A stretch of DNA of 64,000 bases from Solibacillus cecembensis (GTDB lineage: Bacteria > Bacillota > Bacilli > Bacillales_A > Planococcaceae): positions 1 through 64,000 of the forward strand of contig NZ_LMBZ01000004.1 in NCBI RefSeq assembly GCF_001439635.1, in the 5' to 3' direction. Positions 53,560 to 62,419 of this stretch are shown here, one piece after another. The notes below the pieces were generated by a model, which had not been told where the DNA came from, ran no database searches, and saw nothing but the letters and a program-made list of their open reading frames with translations. Every line of letters begins with the position of its first letter. Within the stretch, counting starts at the first letter, position 1. Position numbers and translations under genes: made by a program.

Positions 53560-54632
53560 ATAAAATCAAGTACATCATACATCGGAATCAATATACTTAA
53601 ATATGCAGCTATCACACAGGCTGCAATAATCATAAATAATAGCGGCTGAATCATCGTCATCAAAAGTCGGATGGTCGCCTGTAAACGTTGATCTAATAGC
53701 TCACAATATAAAATCAATTCGCGCCCAAGCATGCCACTCGCTTCCCCGTGCGCAATAAAATGTTCAAACTTGGGATAGAAATAACCATCCAGTTGAACCG
53801 CATCTGATAAAGAATCCCCTAAAATCACTTTCGCTTGTAATACTTGTGCAACATAGGCAATTTGATTTTGATGCTCTTGTTTTTTTAAATGGTCTAGTGC
53901 GTGCTGCAAGGAAAAGCCTGCCAGTAGCAAATTCCCTAATACCCTTGAAAATTGGCGGGTCAATAGTAATTTCCAAAAGTGGCCGAGCAAGGGGATTTTA
54001 AAGAGAAAGGATAACTGGAGGTCGACACGTTTGCGTTTAATATAAAATATAAACGCGATTACTACACCTAATACAAGCGTTACTAAAACAAGAATATAAT
54101 CAGGCATATGCAAGAAAAATTTGGACCATTGCACACTTGTCGACGTATCATTTTGGGCCCTTGATGTAACCATTGTTGAGATATTCGGTAAAAAAAACGT
54201 ACGAAAGGCAAGAAATAGCCCCATTAAAAATACAAATAATATAACAGGATAGGACAGCACCTTCACTAATTGAGATTTCATTTCTTGTTGAAAGGTCAAC
54301 TGCTGCGAAACAATCTGAACGGTTTCAGCTAACTGACCCGTCAATTCCGCCAACTCAATCGACACCAAATACTGCTTTTCCAAGCCTAATAGCTTTAAAA
54401 CTTGTGTAGCACCACCTCCATCATGAAGTATCTCATCCACTTTTTGTTGCACTTCTTCAAACCTCTTCATATGAAAAGGTAATAGCATTTGAATGCAATG
54501 TGCGAATGTATAGCCTTCTTTTAATAAATCCCCTATTCGTTCTAAAAATGCCGGAAAATCTGACAATTTTGCTTTTCGATTACTTGTAAGACTGAAATTT
54601 GCAATACGCCCCCTAATAAGAGGTAGGTTCAT
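53556..54632 (-). CDS. comGB: Competence pilus platform protein ComGB
   Basis: This 358-residue GspF/PilC-type polytopic membrane protein has two T2SSF domains (about 15-135 and 215-340) and three membrane helices. It is the inner platform for the ComGA motor. It overlaps comGA by 20 bases. A distinct LGRELILYCELLDQRLQATI is typical of the second domain. Confidence 0.88.
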   Translation of the reverse strand: MNLPLIRGRIANFSLTSNRKAKLSDFPAFLERIGDLLKEGYTFAHCIQMLLPFHMKRFEEVQQKVDEILHDGGGATQVLKLLGLEKQYLVSIELAELTGQLAETVQIVSQQLTFQQEMKSQLVKVLSYPVILFVFLMGLFLAFRTFFLPNISTMVTSRAQNDTSTSVQWSKFFLHMPDYILVLVTLVLGVVIAFIFYIKRKRVDLQLSFLFKIPLLGHFWKLLLTRQFSRVLGNLLLAGFSLQHALDHLKKQEHQNQIAYVAQVLQAKVILGDSLSDAVQLDGYFYPKFEHFIAHGEASGMLGRELILYCELLDQRLQATIRLLMTMIQPLLFMIIAACVIAAYLSILIPMYDVLDFI

Positions 54633-55620
54633 ACAGTTTCACCCCTAATTTTGCCCTTTGACCAACCAATGTTTGATCATAGGGGAGCGTATATTTTCGT
54701 TGATGGGCTATTTCATTTAAAGCGGTTTCTAACGTGGCTTCGGAAAGGATTTCAAACAATGCTTTTTGCTCATCTTGTTCCGTAGTAATTAGCGTTTGCG
54801 ACACAACAGCTATGAGCATTTGTCGCATCTCCTCCACCGAAACGTCTAAATCCATTAAGCGATACAAGCAATTGATTGTATCCTTTGCGTGAATCGACGA
54901 AATGACTAAATGCCCGGTAAAAGCTGCTTCAATGGCAATTTTCGCCGTTTCTTTATCACGAATTTCTCCAACCATAATGATATCTGGAGAATGTCGTAAA
55001 ATCGCTTTTAATCCGGTCGCATACGTAACACCTGCGCGCTCATTTACTTGAATTTGTAATAGCTGCTCTTGGCTACTTTCTACGGGGTCTTCGAGTGATA
55101 TAACGTGACGAGATAACTCGTTTGAACAATATTGCACAAGCGAATACAGTGAAGTCGTCTTGCCAGAGCCGGTAGCACCACTTATTAGTAGTAAACCTTG
55201 AGACTGTGTAACAAGCTGGCATAGTTCCGTTGCGGCTTTCGTATCATAGCAAAGGGTTGAAATAGGAAGTGTGTAATTTTGGCGTAATAAACGAATGGCT
55301 AAGCTCTCTTTATGAAAGGCAGAGGGCAATGTGGAAATTCGGAAGGAATAAAAATGATCGTTTAGCTGTTTTTGAAAAGCTCCACTTTGAGGTTTTCGCT
55401 TCTCGCTAATATCTAAGGAGGATAAAAACTTGAAATAGGAAATCATTCTGTTTGCAATATCACTTGGAAGCTCACCCGCGTGAATAAATTGCCCATATTT
55501 TCGAAACATGATTTTGTACTGATGTTCCCCTGGTAGCAAGTGCAAATCAGACGCATCAAAATGACTCGCCCTTAACAATAACTGCTCACACTTATGTTTT
55601 ATAATGGATTCTTGTTCCAT
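54613..55620 (-). CDS. comGA: Competence pilus assembly ATPase ComGA
   Basis: This 335-residue GspE/PilB-type ATPase has Walker A SGATGSGKTTSLYSL, an Asp box LEDPVES, Walker B DIIMVGEIRDKETA and a His box ISSIHAKDT. It powers the pilus that binds and takes up DNA. The ATG at 55620 follows AAAGAGGCG better than the ATG at 55638. It is first in the comG operon, which a ComK box precedes. Confidence 0.9.
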   Translation of the reverse strand: MEQESIIKHKCEQLLLRASHFDASDLHLLPGEHQYKIMFRKYGQFIHAGELPSDIANRMISYFKFLSSLDISEKRKPQSGAFQKQLNDHFYSFRISTLPSAFHKESLAIRLLRQNYTLPISTLCYDTKAATELCQLVTQSQGLLLISGATGSGKTTSLYSLVQYCSNELSRHVISLEDPVESSQEQLLQIQVNERAGVTYATGLKAILRHSPDIIMVGEIRDKETAKIAIEAAFTGHLVISSIHAKDTINCLYRLMDLDVSVEEMRQMLIAVVSQTLITTEQDEQKALFEILSEATLETALNEIAHQRKYTLPYDQTLVGQRAKLGVKLYEPTSY

Positions 55621-55678
55621 AATAACGCCTCTTTTCATCGTTTTTTCATGAAGAGTACCGCAAAACTATCTTAGCGAT

Positions 55679-55761
55679 ATTATATATTGAAAAAATACGA
55701 AAACCTATCGAATGTTAGAAAGTTTCTTTTTGCACATTAATTTCTATTGAAATCAACTTTT
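55679..55761 (-). promoter_or_regulatory. ComK box and -10 element of the comG operon
   Basis: On the minus strand two AT boxes AAAAGTTGATTTC (55761-55749) and AAAAGAAACTTTC (55730-55718) are separated by exactly 18 bases, one of the three permitted spacings of ComK boxes. Each fits AAAA-N5-TTTT at seven of eight positions. A perfect TATAAT (55684-55679) lies downstream. ComK dependence is very likely. Confidence 0.85.
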
Positions 55762-55839
55762 TCGCCATAAAATAAGGTAAAATAATCCTATGGTTAAAAA
55801 TTAGTTTTTTTATACATAAAATAACAGGAAAAAGTTGAG

Positions 55840-56547
55840 GTGATAACAATCATACACCCTATTAAAATAACAAGTACATTAGCAGATGAGACGCGCTTTT
55901 CGATTTACGAATATATGTTGCAGCGTAAAGAATTCTTTACCGTACAAAACATCGCAGACGAATTTAAAATCCACTCTAACGTTGCCCGATTACATTTAAC
56001 GAAACTTGCTGAAATTGGCGCTATTTCATCAGAATATTTAAAAACAGGAAAGGGTGGTCGTCCGGGTCGCGTATACAAAGTGAAACAAGACGGTATCACG
56101 ATTAGCTTCCCTCGCCGCGATCATTCTCTTTTATTAAAATGGTCATTAAATTTAATTGCTGAATTAGGGGAAGTTGCCCTAGAAAAAGCAAAAGAGCTCA
56201 GTTACGAGGATGGCAAAATGTCTATTCAAGAATTATTAAGCGAACGAAGACATCGATTACCACTTCCATTTGAAGAAAAGGTCAATCTTTTAACGAATTC
56301 TGCAAAGCTTATTGGCTATATTCCAGAAGTGAAGGAACACGAAAATGTAAAATCACTTGTTTTTTCGATTTTTAATTGCCCATTCCACGATCAAATTGCC
56401 CGACATGGAAAGATTGTTTGTGCGTTGCATGAATCGTATTTACGTGGTCAGGTAGAAGTTTTGTTCGAAACAGAAGTATTTTCTCAATTCGAAAGCATGC
56501 TCCATTCATGTGACTACTGCAACTATAAAATTGCGATTCATGAATAA
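55840..56547 (+). CDS. Winged-helix regulator with Cys cluster (SufR-like)
   Basis: This protein of about 235 residues has an N-terminal ArsR/DeoR-like helix-turn-helix (STLADETRFSIYEYMLQ, FTVQNIADEFKIHSNVARLHL, GRPGRVYKV) and a C-terminal ligand domain with conserved Cys: NCPFHDQIARHGKIVCAL and CDYCNYKI. The Cys pattern resembles SufR, which binds an iron-sulfur cluster. The start is uncertain: GTG 55840 lies in a GAGGTGAT that itself looks like a ribosome binding site, so translation could start at ATC or ATA about 10 bases later. It is divergent from comG. Confidence 0.7.
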   Translation: MITIIHPIKITSTLADETRFSIYEYMLQRKEFFTVQNIADEFKIHSNVARLHLTKLAEIGAISSEYLKTGKGGRPGRVYKVKQDGITISFPRRDHSLLLKWSLNLIAELGEVALEKAKELSYEDGKMSIQELLSERRHRLPLPFEEKVNLLTNSAKLIGYIPEVKEHENVKSLVFSIFNCPFHDQIARHGKIVCALHESYLRGQVEVLFETEVFSQFESMLHSCDYCNYKIAIHE

Positions 56548-56801
56548 TTAATCATCACAATACGTTCAATATAGTAACCTTTTATATTACTATAAGTTGA
56601 ATGAAGTATTAGAAAGTGGACGCTTTTAGGAGCAGTAAAACGCGAATCGAAGTCTCATGACAGTGCGGAACTATAATTAGTAAAAAAATCCCACTCGTTT
56701 GTCACAACAATTCCATAAGTTGCAGTTTACTTTATAGCGCTTCATGTTTTATAATAGATATGAGATTATTTGATTTTATGCAAAAGGAGGGGAATTCTTC
56801 A

Positions 56802-57044
56802 ATGAGCAATATGTATAAAGTTATGGCATTTTGGACTGCTATTTTCGCCGTTTTGTTCTACCTTGGTGGTATGAACGAGGTTTCGCTATTATTCATAGGT
56901 AATACTGGTTTGTTCTTATTATTAGGCTTCTTAAATCTTTCAGAGCGCATGTACATGTACATTTTCGGTGCGTATTTAACAGTTTTCTTTGCAGGATTTA
57001 CTTATTACACAACGTTCTTACACACACCAGGTGGAGGACACTAA
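56802..57044 (+). CDS. yqgY: DUF2626 membrane protein (YqgY)
   Basis: This 80-residue protein with two to three helices begins MSNMYKVMAFWTAIFAVLFYLGGM and ends TTFLHTPGGGH, as in B. subtilis YqgY. The frame opens at 56760, but AAGGAGGGG is placed for ATG 56802. It lies next to the yqgX gene, as in B. subtilis, but converging. The function is unknown. Confidence 0.8.
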   Translation: MSNMYKVMAFWTAIFAVLFYLGGMNEVSLLFIGNTGLFLLLGFLNLSERMYMYIFGAYLTVFFAGFTYYTTFLHTPGGGH

Positions 57045-57054
57045 TACGCAAGAC

Positions 57055-57090
57055 AAAACCGACTAGCCAATGGACTAGTCGGTTTTTGTT
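57055..57090 (+). terminator. Terminator of yqgY
   Basis: AAAACCGACTAG pairs perfectly with CTAGTCGGTTTT over eight bases and is followed by a T-rich tract. Confidence 0.92.
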
Positions 57091-57122
57091 TTCACGTTTA
57101 ATACCAACAGCTTACTATGGAA

Positions 57123-57161
57123 CAAAGGCTAAACTCGTCACGTCCTGTGACAACGCCTTTG
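57123..57161. repeat. Isolated hairpin module of the dispersed repeat
   Basis: On the minus strand CAAAGGC...GCCTTTG encloses GTTGTCACAGGACGTGACG, identical in its centre to the module at 36019-36059. Here it occurs without the rest of the repeat. Confidence 0.75.
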
Positions 57162-57180
57162 AAACCAACTTCGTATTGAC

Positions 57181-57837
57181 CTAAAACCCATTCAGAAACG
57201 GATTTGCATCCATTTCCGCTGCTGGAGTTGTGTAATTACCATGACCTGGATAAATGATAGTATCCTCTGGTAAAGACAGTAATTTATCATGAATGGACTG
57301 CACTAATGTTTTCATCGACCCGCCGATTAAATCCGTACGTCCGACACTGCGTTCAAACAGCGTATCTCCAACAATCGCAAATCCAGCCTCTTTAAAAATA
57401 AACGACACACTTCCTGGTGAATGCCCTGGTGTATGAACTACCCCAAATGTAAAATCACCAATTGTAAGCGGACCTTCTTGACGAAGAATATGCGCTTCAT
57501 TTGGCGCCTTAACAACATAATTGGGCAGCTCTGCATATTTCCCTGAGCCATTTTTTAACGGGTCAGCAAGCCAACTCACTTCTTTTTCATGTACATAAAG
57601 CGGAAGTTCCGCAAATCCTTCTCTTATCGTGTCAACAGCCCCAATATGATCGAAATGGGTATGAGTTAATAAAATCGCTAAAGGCTTTAATCCGTTTTTG
57701 CGTAGCGTACTGATTAAAAAGTTTGCTTCTTCACCCGGATCAAAAATTAAGCACTCTTTCTTTTTATTGCTCACTATGTAACAATTGGTTTGTATTGGTC
57801 CAAGTGGGTAAACACGGACATTATAGTTAACCATCAT
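57181..57837 (-). CDS. yqgX: Metallo-beta-lactamase-fold hydrolase (YqgX)
   Basis: This protein of about 218 residues has the metal motif THTHFDHIGA, HTPGHSPGSV, VGDTLFERSVGRTDL and YPGHG, typical of the glyoxalase II branch. B. subtilis YqgX has the same size and neighbours. It may hydrolyse thioesters of bacillithiol or a similar substrate. The start follows TTGGAGGAATT, with two Met codons in a row. Confidence 0.85.
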   Translation of the reverse strand: MMVNYNVRVYPLGPIQTNCYIVSNKKKECLIFDPGEEANFLISTLRKNGLKPLAILLTHTHFDHIGAVDTIREGFAELPLYVHEKEVSWLADPLKNGSGKYAELPNYVVKAPNEAHILRQEGPLTIGDFTFGVVHTPGHSPGSVSFIFKEAGFAIVGDTLFERSVGRTDLIGGSMKTLVQSIHDKLLSLPEDTIIYPGHGNYTTPAAEMDANPFLNGF

Positions 57838-57897
57838 AATTCCTCCAAGTTATAAAGTAATTGTTTCTTTCCCATTATACCAACTTTCTATTTCGAA

Positions 57898-57921
57898 TCA
57901 ATTATACCTCGGCATAATTGA
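57898..57921. repeat. First-hairpin fragment of the dispersed repeat
   Basis: TCAATTATACCTCGGCATAA followed by TTGA is a variant of the CAATTACGCC/GGCGTAATTG hairpin with changes on both arms that keep pairing. Confidence 0.5.
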
Positions 57922-58067
57922 TTCCGGAATCGGCTGAAATAAGAGAAAGCTTTCGTTCATATAAATGTCATTTTTAGTCCTCGACAAACGAACTGGAAAC
58001 CTTTACAATAAAGGAGGAATATTGTTTGCGACATTATTTTTTAATGTCGAAAGGAGTGTCAATTTTA

Positions 58068-58247
58068 ATGAACTTATTAATGGTTATTTTCGGTTTAGTT
58101 TCGATTTTTGGCGTAGTTGGCGTATTCCAATCAATCAAAGAAAAAAACATTTTAGCAATTGCTTTTAACGCAGCAGCTGCAGGTGTATTTGGTTGGTTCG
58201 TGATCATGACGGTTTTAAACCAAGGCTATCCACCAACTGCTCATTAA
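58068..58247 (+). CDS. DUF2759 small membrane protein (YqgW-like)
   Basis: This 59-residue protein MNLLMVIFGLVSIFGVVGVF... has two membrane helices and ends YPPTAH. It fits DUF2759, the family of B. subtilis YqgW, which lies at the same chromosomal place. The frame opens at 58026, but AAAGGAG favours ATG 58068. It ends with a strong terminator. The function is unknown. Confidence 0.72.
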   Translation: MNLLMVIFGLVSIFGVVGVFQSIKEKNILAIAFNAAAAGVFGWFVIMTVLNQGYPPTAH

Positions 58248-58250
58248 TCG

Positions 58251-58287
58251 AAAAAAACGTATCGCTCATGTAGCGGTACGTTTTTTT
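58251..58287 (+). terminator. Terminator of the DUF2759 gene
   Basis: AAAAAAACGTATCGCT pairs with AGCGGTACGTTTTTTT (one G-U) over five bases. It works on both strands. Confidence 0.88.
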
Positions 58288-58296
58288 ATTACTTAA

Positions 58297-58473
58297 TCAA
58301 TTACGCCCCAGCGTAATTGCGTCCAGATTTTTTCGTGCTCGCTCGAAAACTCCCCTAAAAAATCTGTGACATCCGCCGGGGCTTAACTTGATTCATCCCC
58401 ACTGAATAGAATTGCATTTTCGGCATTCATCCACCACTTATATAAGTAGTGAATGAATGCTGAATCAAGTTAA
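58297..58473. repeat. Dispersed structured repeat, full copy
   Basis: It starts with the perfect hairpin CAATTACGC-N4-GCGTAATTG, then GCGTCCAGATTTTTTCG, AAAAAATCTGTGACATCCGC, CGGGGCTTAACTTGATTCA, and ends with TGAATCAAGTTAA, which pairs with the TTAACTTGATTCA inside the same copy. It lies between convergent genes. Confidence 0.85.
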
Positions 58474-58478
58474 ATAGA

Positions 58479-58508
58479 GAAAAGCGCCTCAATTAAGAGA
58501 CGCTTTTC
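58479..58508 (-). terminator. Terminator of the LTA synthase gene
   Basis: GAAAAGCGCCTC pairs with GAGACGCTTTTC (one G-U on the minus strand) and abuts the stop codon. Confidence 0.75.
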
Positions 58509-60407
58509 TTATTTTACAGAATCAATTTTTAAATTCCCTGTTTTTTCATCATAGAAACGAAGTAAGTCTCCATTAATAATCGCATCGTTATATTCTAATT
58601 CCTTCGCTGCACGATCGATATAAGGTTGACAGTTTTCAATTTCGATTTCATCCCCTGTTGCACGATCATAACAAACTTCACCCGCATATACTAGCTCATC
58701 TGTAATTACACGACCGTCACGGAAAATAACGAAATCCTCATGTTCCTCAGAAAATAAATCTGCACCAAGTTGCATATCCTTCGACGTATCAATTCCAAGT
58801 AAGTGTAATATCGTTGGACGAATATCCAGTTGTCCTGATACCGTATCGATCACTTGTCCATCATTAGAACCCGGGATATGGATGTAAAATGGAACTGATT
58901 GTAATAAAGCACTATCCATCGGTGTAATTTCTTCTTTACCTAAATATTGCGCCATTGCTTTATTATGGTTTTCTGAAATTCCATAATGGTCACCGTACAT
59001 CACAATAATCGAGTTTTCATAGATTCCTTGCTCTTTTAAGTCATCAAAAAATTCTTTAACAGATTCGTCTAAATAACGAGCTGTTTGGAAATAGCGATTT
59101 AACGTACCCGAATTTGAATCAAACTCCGGAATCATAATATCCTCTTCATCTAAATAGAATGGATAATGATTTGTTAAAGTAATTAAACGACTATAAAACG
59201 GTTGTGGCATTTCCGCCATATGCTTTGCTGACTGCTCAAAGAACGGAATATCTTTAAGTCCCCAGTTCACAGCTTCTTCTTCTTTTACTTCATATGACTC
59301 CACATCATAAAATTTATCTATATTAAATGACTGATAGATCATATCACGATTCCAAAACGACTTGTTATTGGCATGCATGACATTTGTAAAGTAACCATTT
59401 TCCCCTAGTCGCTCCGCAAATGAATTGTACGTATTCCCACCATGTGTGAAGAATACCGCACCACGTCCTAAACCATATAACGAGTTTTCAAAAATAAATT
59501 CAGAGTCAGATGTTTTCCCTAACCCCGTTTGATGATAGAAATCATTGAAATAATAAGTGTCTTTGTCTTGTGTCAATGAATTCAGGAAAGGTGTAATCAC
59601 TTCTCCATTCATTTCATTGTTAATGACGAATGTTTGTAACGATTCTAACGAGACCGCAATGACATTACGCCCCTCGTATTTACCAAGCATTTTTACATTT
59701 GGCTCAGCTTGATTCGCACGAACATAGTTATTCACTTCAACTAATTCACTGCCATCCGCCAATGCACGTTGAGCAGACGATTTTGATTGAATATAAATAT
59801 CATAAAGGTGGTAATTATATGTCCCTAAATTTTTCACTAATAATTCACGGTCAAAGCTACGTGTTAATAGCTGTGGACGCTCTGTTTCTGCTAAACCTAA
59901 ATTCAAGAAGAACACAGCCGCTGCCATTACGAAATAAGCTTTACGCGCATCTTTACGAACCGGTAATATATCGCCATTATTTTTTGGAATAAATTTAACT
60001 GCCATTAACAAAATAAATACATCAATAAAGTACAATATATCTATCGGGTTAATAATTTCCTTTGCCGACGTTCCAAGACCACTAAAGTTGCTCGTTTGGA
60101 ATAGCACTGGCAATGTTACAAAGTCATTATAGAAACGATAAAATGCTACGTTTCCGTATAGCACGAATGCGAGCACAATGCTCCCACCTACGATATAGCG
60201 AATTCTCGTCTTTTGTGTTTTGAAAAATAATGATAGGCCATAAAAGAATAATAAAAAGCTAATTGGATTAATGATCAAAATAAAAGTTTGCATCATATTT
60301 TCTAACTTCATATCAAAACTTGTTCCATAAACGATAACCGTTTTAATCCAAGTTGCTATTACAGCAATCGCTAATATCGAATGTTTAGGCCATTTAAAAG
60401 ATTTCAT
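58509..60407 (-). CDS. Lipoteichoic acid synthase family protein (YqgS-type)
   Basis: This 632-residue protein has five N-terminal membrane helices (residues about 10-190) and an extracellular sulfatase-fold domain. Catalytic Thr lies in GLGKTSDSEFIFENS, and metal or substrate residues in NNKSFWNRDMIYQSF, RLITLTNHYPF and YGDHYGISENHNK. It transfers glycerol phosphate from phosphatidylglycerol to the growing lipoteichoic acid. B. subtilis YqgS sits in the same neighbourhood. The start has GGAGAGGATG-type spacing. Confidence 0.9.
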   Translation of the reverse strand: MKSFKWPKHSILAIAVIATWIKTVIVYGTSFDMKLENMMQTFILIINPISFLLFFYGLSLFFKTQKTRIRYIVGGSIVLAFVLYGNVAFYRFYNDFVTLPVLFQTSNFSGLGTSAKEIINPIDILYFIDVFILLMAVKFIPKNNGDILPVRKDARKAYFVMAAAVFFLNLGLAETERPQLLTRSFDRELLVKNLGTYNYHLYDIYIQSKSSAQRALADGSELVEVNNYVRANQAEPNVKMLGKYEGRNVIAVSLESLQTFVINNEMNGEVITPFLNSLTQDKDTYYFNDFYHQTGLGKTSDSEFIFENSLYGLGRGAVFFTHGGNTYNSFAERLGENGYFTNVMHANNKSFWNRDMIYQSFNIDKFYDVESYEVKEEEAVNWGLKDIPFFEQSAKHMAEMPQPFYSRLITLTNHYPFYLDEEDIMIPEFDSNSGTLNRYFQTARYLDESVKEFFDDLKEQGIYENSIIVMYGDHYGISENHNKAMAQYLGKEEITPMDSALLQSVPFYIHIPGSNDGQVIDTVSGQLDIRPTILHLLGIDTSKDMQLGADLFSEEHEDFVIFRDGRVITDELVYAGEVCYDRATGDEIEIENCQPYIDRAAKELEYNDAIINGDLLRFYDEKTGNLKIDSVK

Positions 60408-60774
60408 TTCCTAACATCCTCTCCTAATAATCAAATTCGATTTTTAATATATTTCTATTTAAAAATAGTAACTTTCAATGAAACAAAATATATCTTAATC
60501 TTTTTTATTTATTTTATCAATTATTTTGTTTTTGAAAATTACCCTAGTAATAAGTACGTTTAACTTTTAAAAAGGTTTCATGACAAAACATAAAACAGCG
60601 GTAAATTCCGCTGTTTTATGGTCATACATTCTGAAATAAGTTAACGTTTTATATATTTTAAGAATTGCTTCGGGGTTCTCTTATTCAGCCGTAGCTGGGC
60701 TTTCACTGAATAACATCACCTATTTGACATGCAAATTCAAATTAATCATTCCTATTACAATCACTATTATTATA
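60408..60774. other. 367-base gap with hairpin and degenerate repeat
   Basis: A 13-bp perfect hairpin (CATAAAACAGCGG with its complement, 60589-60620) may terminate the yqgN-yqgQ transcripts. At about 60670-60760 the sequence TTATTCAG...CTGAATAACATCACC resembles a decayed end of the dispersed repeat. No gene is visible. Confidence 0.5.
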
Positions 60775-60987
60775 CTACAATTGATTTGTTTTGGCTTCTT
60801 TTATCTTTCTTTCTTCTTGACGTAAAATTAACATCGCCATTTGGTAATCTTTAATGTCTATAAATTTAGCCTTGTATAATTCTTTTATTTCATCTTCCAT
60901 TAAGTGCAAATCTCCAATACGGTCACGCGTGTATATGTAAATACCGTAATTTTTTAATAACCCGATAATATCTAATATTGATTGCAT
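60775..60987 (-). CDS. yqgQ: YqgQ-family protein
   Basis: This 70-residue soluble protein starts MQSILDIIGLLKNYGIYIYTRDR and continues LMEDEIKELYKAKFIDIKDY, matching the YqgQ family (DUF910), whose small helical fold suggests nucleic-acid or protein binding. It follows yqgN by 18 bases, the same order as in B. subtilis. The ribosome binding site is GGAGGAACG. Confidence 0.85.
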   Translation of the reverse strand: MQSILDIIGLLKNYGIYIYTRDRIGDLHLMEDEIKELYKAKFIDIKDYQMAMLILRQEERKIKEAKTNQL

Positions 60988-61005
60988 AATCGTTCCTCCT
61001 ATGAA

Positions 61006-61569
61006 CTATTGACAGTTCATTCGTCCTTTATCCGTAATTAGTATATGAACCGGAATATCATGTGGTTCTTTCGGAATTTGATTCATTAGCTGTTCTTCAA
61101 AAGCTAAGGATATTAACTCACCCTGAAATGACGGCAAGTAGCGATCATAATACCCGCCCCCAAAGCCGATGCGATAACCACTTTGATCAAAAACAACTCC
61201 CGGTACTATAATAACATCAATTTCATTTTTTTCCACAAGTTCCGTCTGCTCAGGAATTGGCTCTAAAATATTTTTAAAGACACGCTCCGTTTGCATAAAA
61301 CTATCAATTTCATAAAACGTCATTGTACGATCTGCCGGCTCACATTTTGGAACGACTACACGTTTTCCTAACCGCCAAAGTTGCTCGATAATGGCTGTTG
61401 TATCCACTTCTGGTTCGTTGCTAATTGTAATGGCGATTGTTTTTGCCTCTTGAATCACTTGCTCGTCCAATAATTTTTTGGCAATTATAAGCGAACGGCT
61501 TCGATAGTCGCTCGCAGATAATTGACTTAACTGTTGTAAAACCCGAATGCGTTGCTGCTTCTTTTCCAT
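61006..61569 (-). CDS. yqgN: 5-formyltetrahydrofolate cyclo-ligase (YqgN)
   Basis: This 187-residue ATP-dependent enzyme converts 5-formyl-THF to 5,10-methenyl-THF. Visible are KRVVVPKCEP, the ATP/folate loop PGVVFDQSGYRIGFGGGYYDRYL, and ISLAFEEQL. It is first in an operon with yqgQ. The start has a GTAGGGGAA site. The function links to the one-carbon supply from the glycine cleavage system. Confidence 0.9.
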   Translation of the reverse strand: MEKKQQRIRVLQQLSQLSASDYRSRSLIIAKKLLDEQVIQEAKTIAITISNEPEVDTTAIIEQLWRLGKRVVVPKCEPADRTMTFYEIDSFMQTERVFKNILEPIPEQTELVEKNEIDVIIVPGVVFDQSGYRIGFGGGYYDRYLPSFQGELISLAFEEQLMNQIPKEPHDIPVHILITDKGRMNCQ

Positions 61570-61647
61570 ACGATTCCCCTACCCTCAAAAAATTACACAA
61601 CGGCCCGTCATCAAGAGATCGATAGGTGCCTTGCATTATGTATAAAA

Positions 61648-61837
61648 TCAATTACGCCCCAGCGTAATTGCGTCCAGATTTTTTTCGAGCTCGCTCGAAA
61701 AACTCCTCTTAAAAATCTGTGACATCCGCCGGGGCTTAACTTGATTCAGCCGGGGGGTGAACCCCACTGAATAGAATTGCCTATTTCGCATTCATCCCCA
61801 CTTATAGAAGTAAGGGACTTCTGCTGAATCAAGTTAA
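61648..61837. repeat. Dispersed structured repeat, full copy
   Basis: This copy is nearly identical to 58297-58473: CAATTACGC-N4-GCGTAATTG, GCGTCCAGATTTTTTTCGAG, AAAAATCTGTGACATCCGCC, GGGGCTTAACTTGATTCAGC, a GGGGG/CCCC hairpin, and GCTGAATCAAGTTAA at the end. It lies between yqgN and rpmG. The terminal arms pair with each other. Confidence 0.85.
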
Positions 61838-61951
61838 AAAATTCAACCCTTGGTAAGATGGCGCGAGTTGAGTACTTTCTTCTATGTATATTTCTATGAA
61901 GCGGACTACTTTTCTATTCACGTGAACAATCAAATAGGAAAAAATGAAAGT

Positions 61952-61982
61952 AAAAAGCCAAAACCAACAAGTGGTTCTGGCT
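61952..61982 (-). terminator. Terminator of rpmG
   Basis: On the minus strand AGCCAGAACCA pairs with TGGTTTTGGCT (one G-U) and is followed by five T, just past the stop. Confidence 0.8.
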
Positions 61983-61992
61983 AATTGAGCAA

Positions 61993-62142
61993 TTACTTTG
62001 TTTCACGGTGAGTAGTGTATTTCTTCTCACGTGAGCAATATTTTTTAAGTTCAAGACGTTCTGGATTGTTACGCTTGTTCTTTTTTGAAATATAGTTACG
62101 TTCGCCGCAGTCTGTGCAAGCTAAAGTAATATTTACGCGCAT
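61993..62142 (-). CDS. rpmG: 50S ribosomal protein L33
   Basis: This 49-residue protein begins [20 protein letters not shown] and ends [16 protein letters not shown]. It has three of the four zinc-ligand cysteines, as in the B. subtilis RpmGA type, so its zinc binding is doubtful. GGGAGGG precedes two Met codons. It is monocistronic and close to the five-formyl-THF ligase locus, as in related genomes. Confidence 0.92.
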   Translation of the reverse strand: MRVNITLACTDCGERNYISKKNKRNNPERLELKKYCSREKKYTTHRETK

Positions 62143-62419
62143 CATTAACCCTCCCACTCTAATTCAAGAATTCTAATTTAAAATTGAGCATGATTTATAC
62201 GACTAATCCATTATAACATGTTTTATAAAGAAATCCAGTTGTTATTTAATAATTGATTAAACTTTTTTTAACTCAAATTATATTTATATAGGTAGAAGGT
62301 GGAATTGCCCCTTCCATTATTTCATTGGCATTCAAACAATCATTGCAGGAATTAACGCCGAAGTACCATTTATATGATAAAATAGATGTAAGCAACGTTC
62401 AATAATAGGAGGACTCTCA

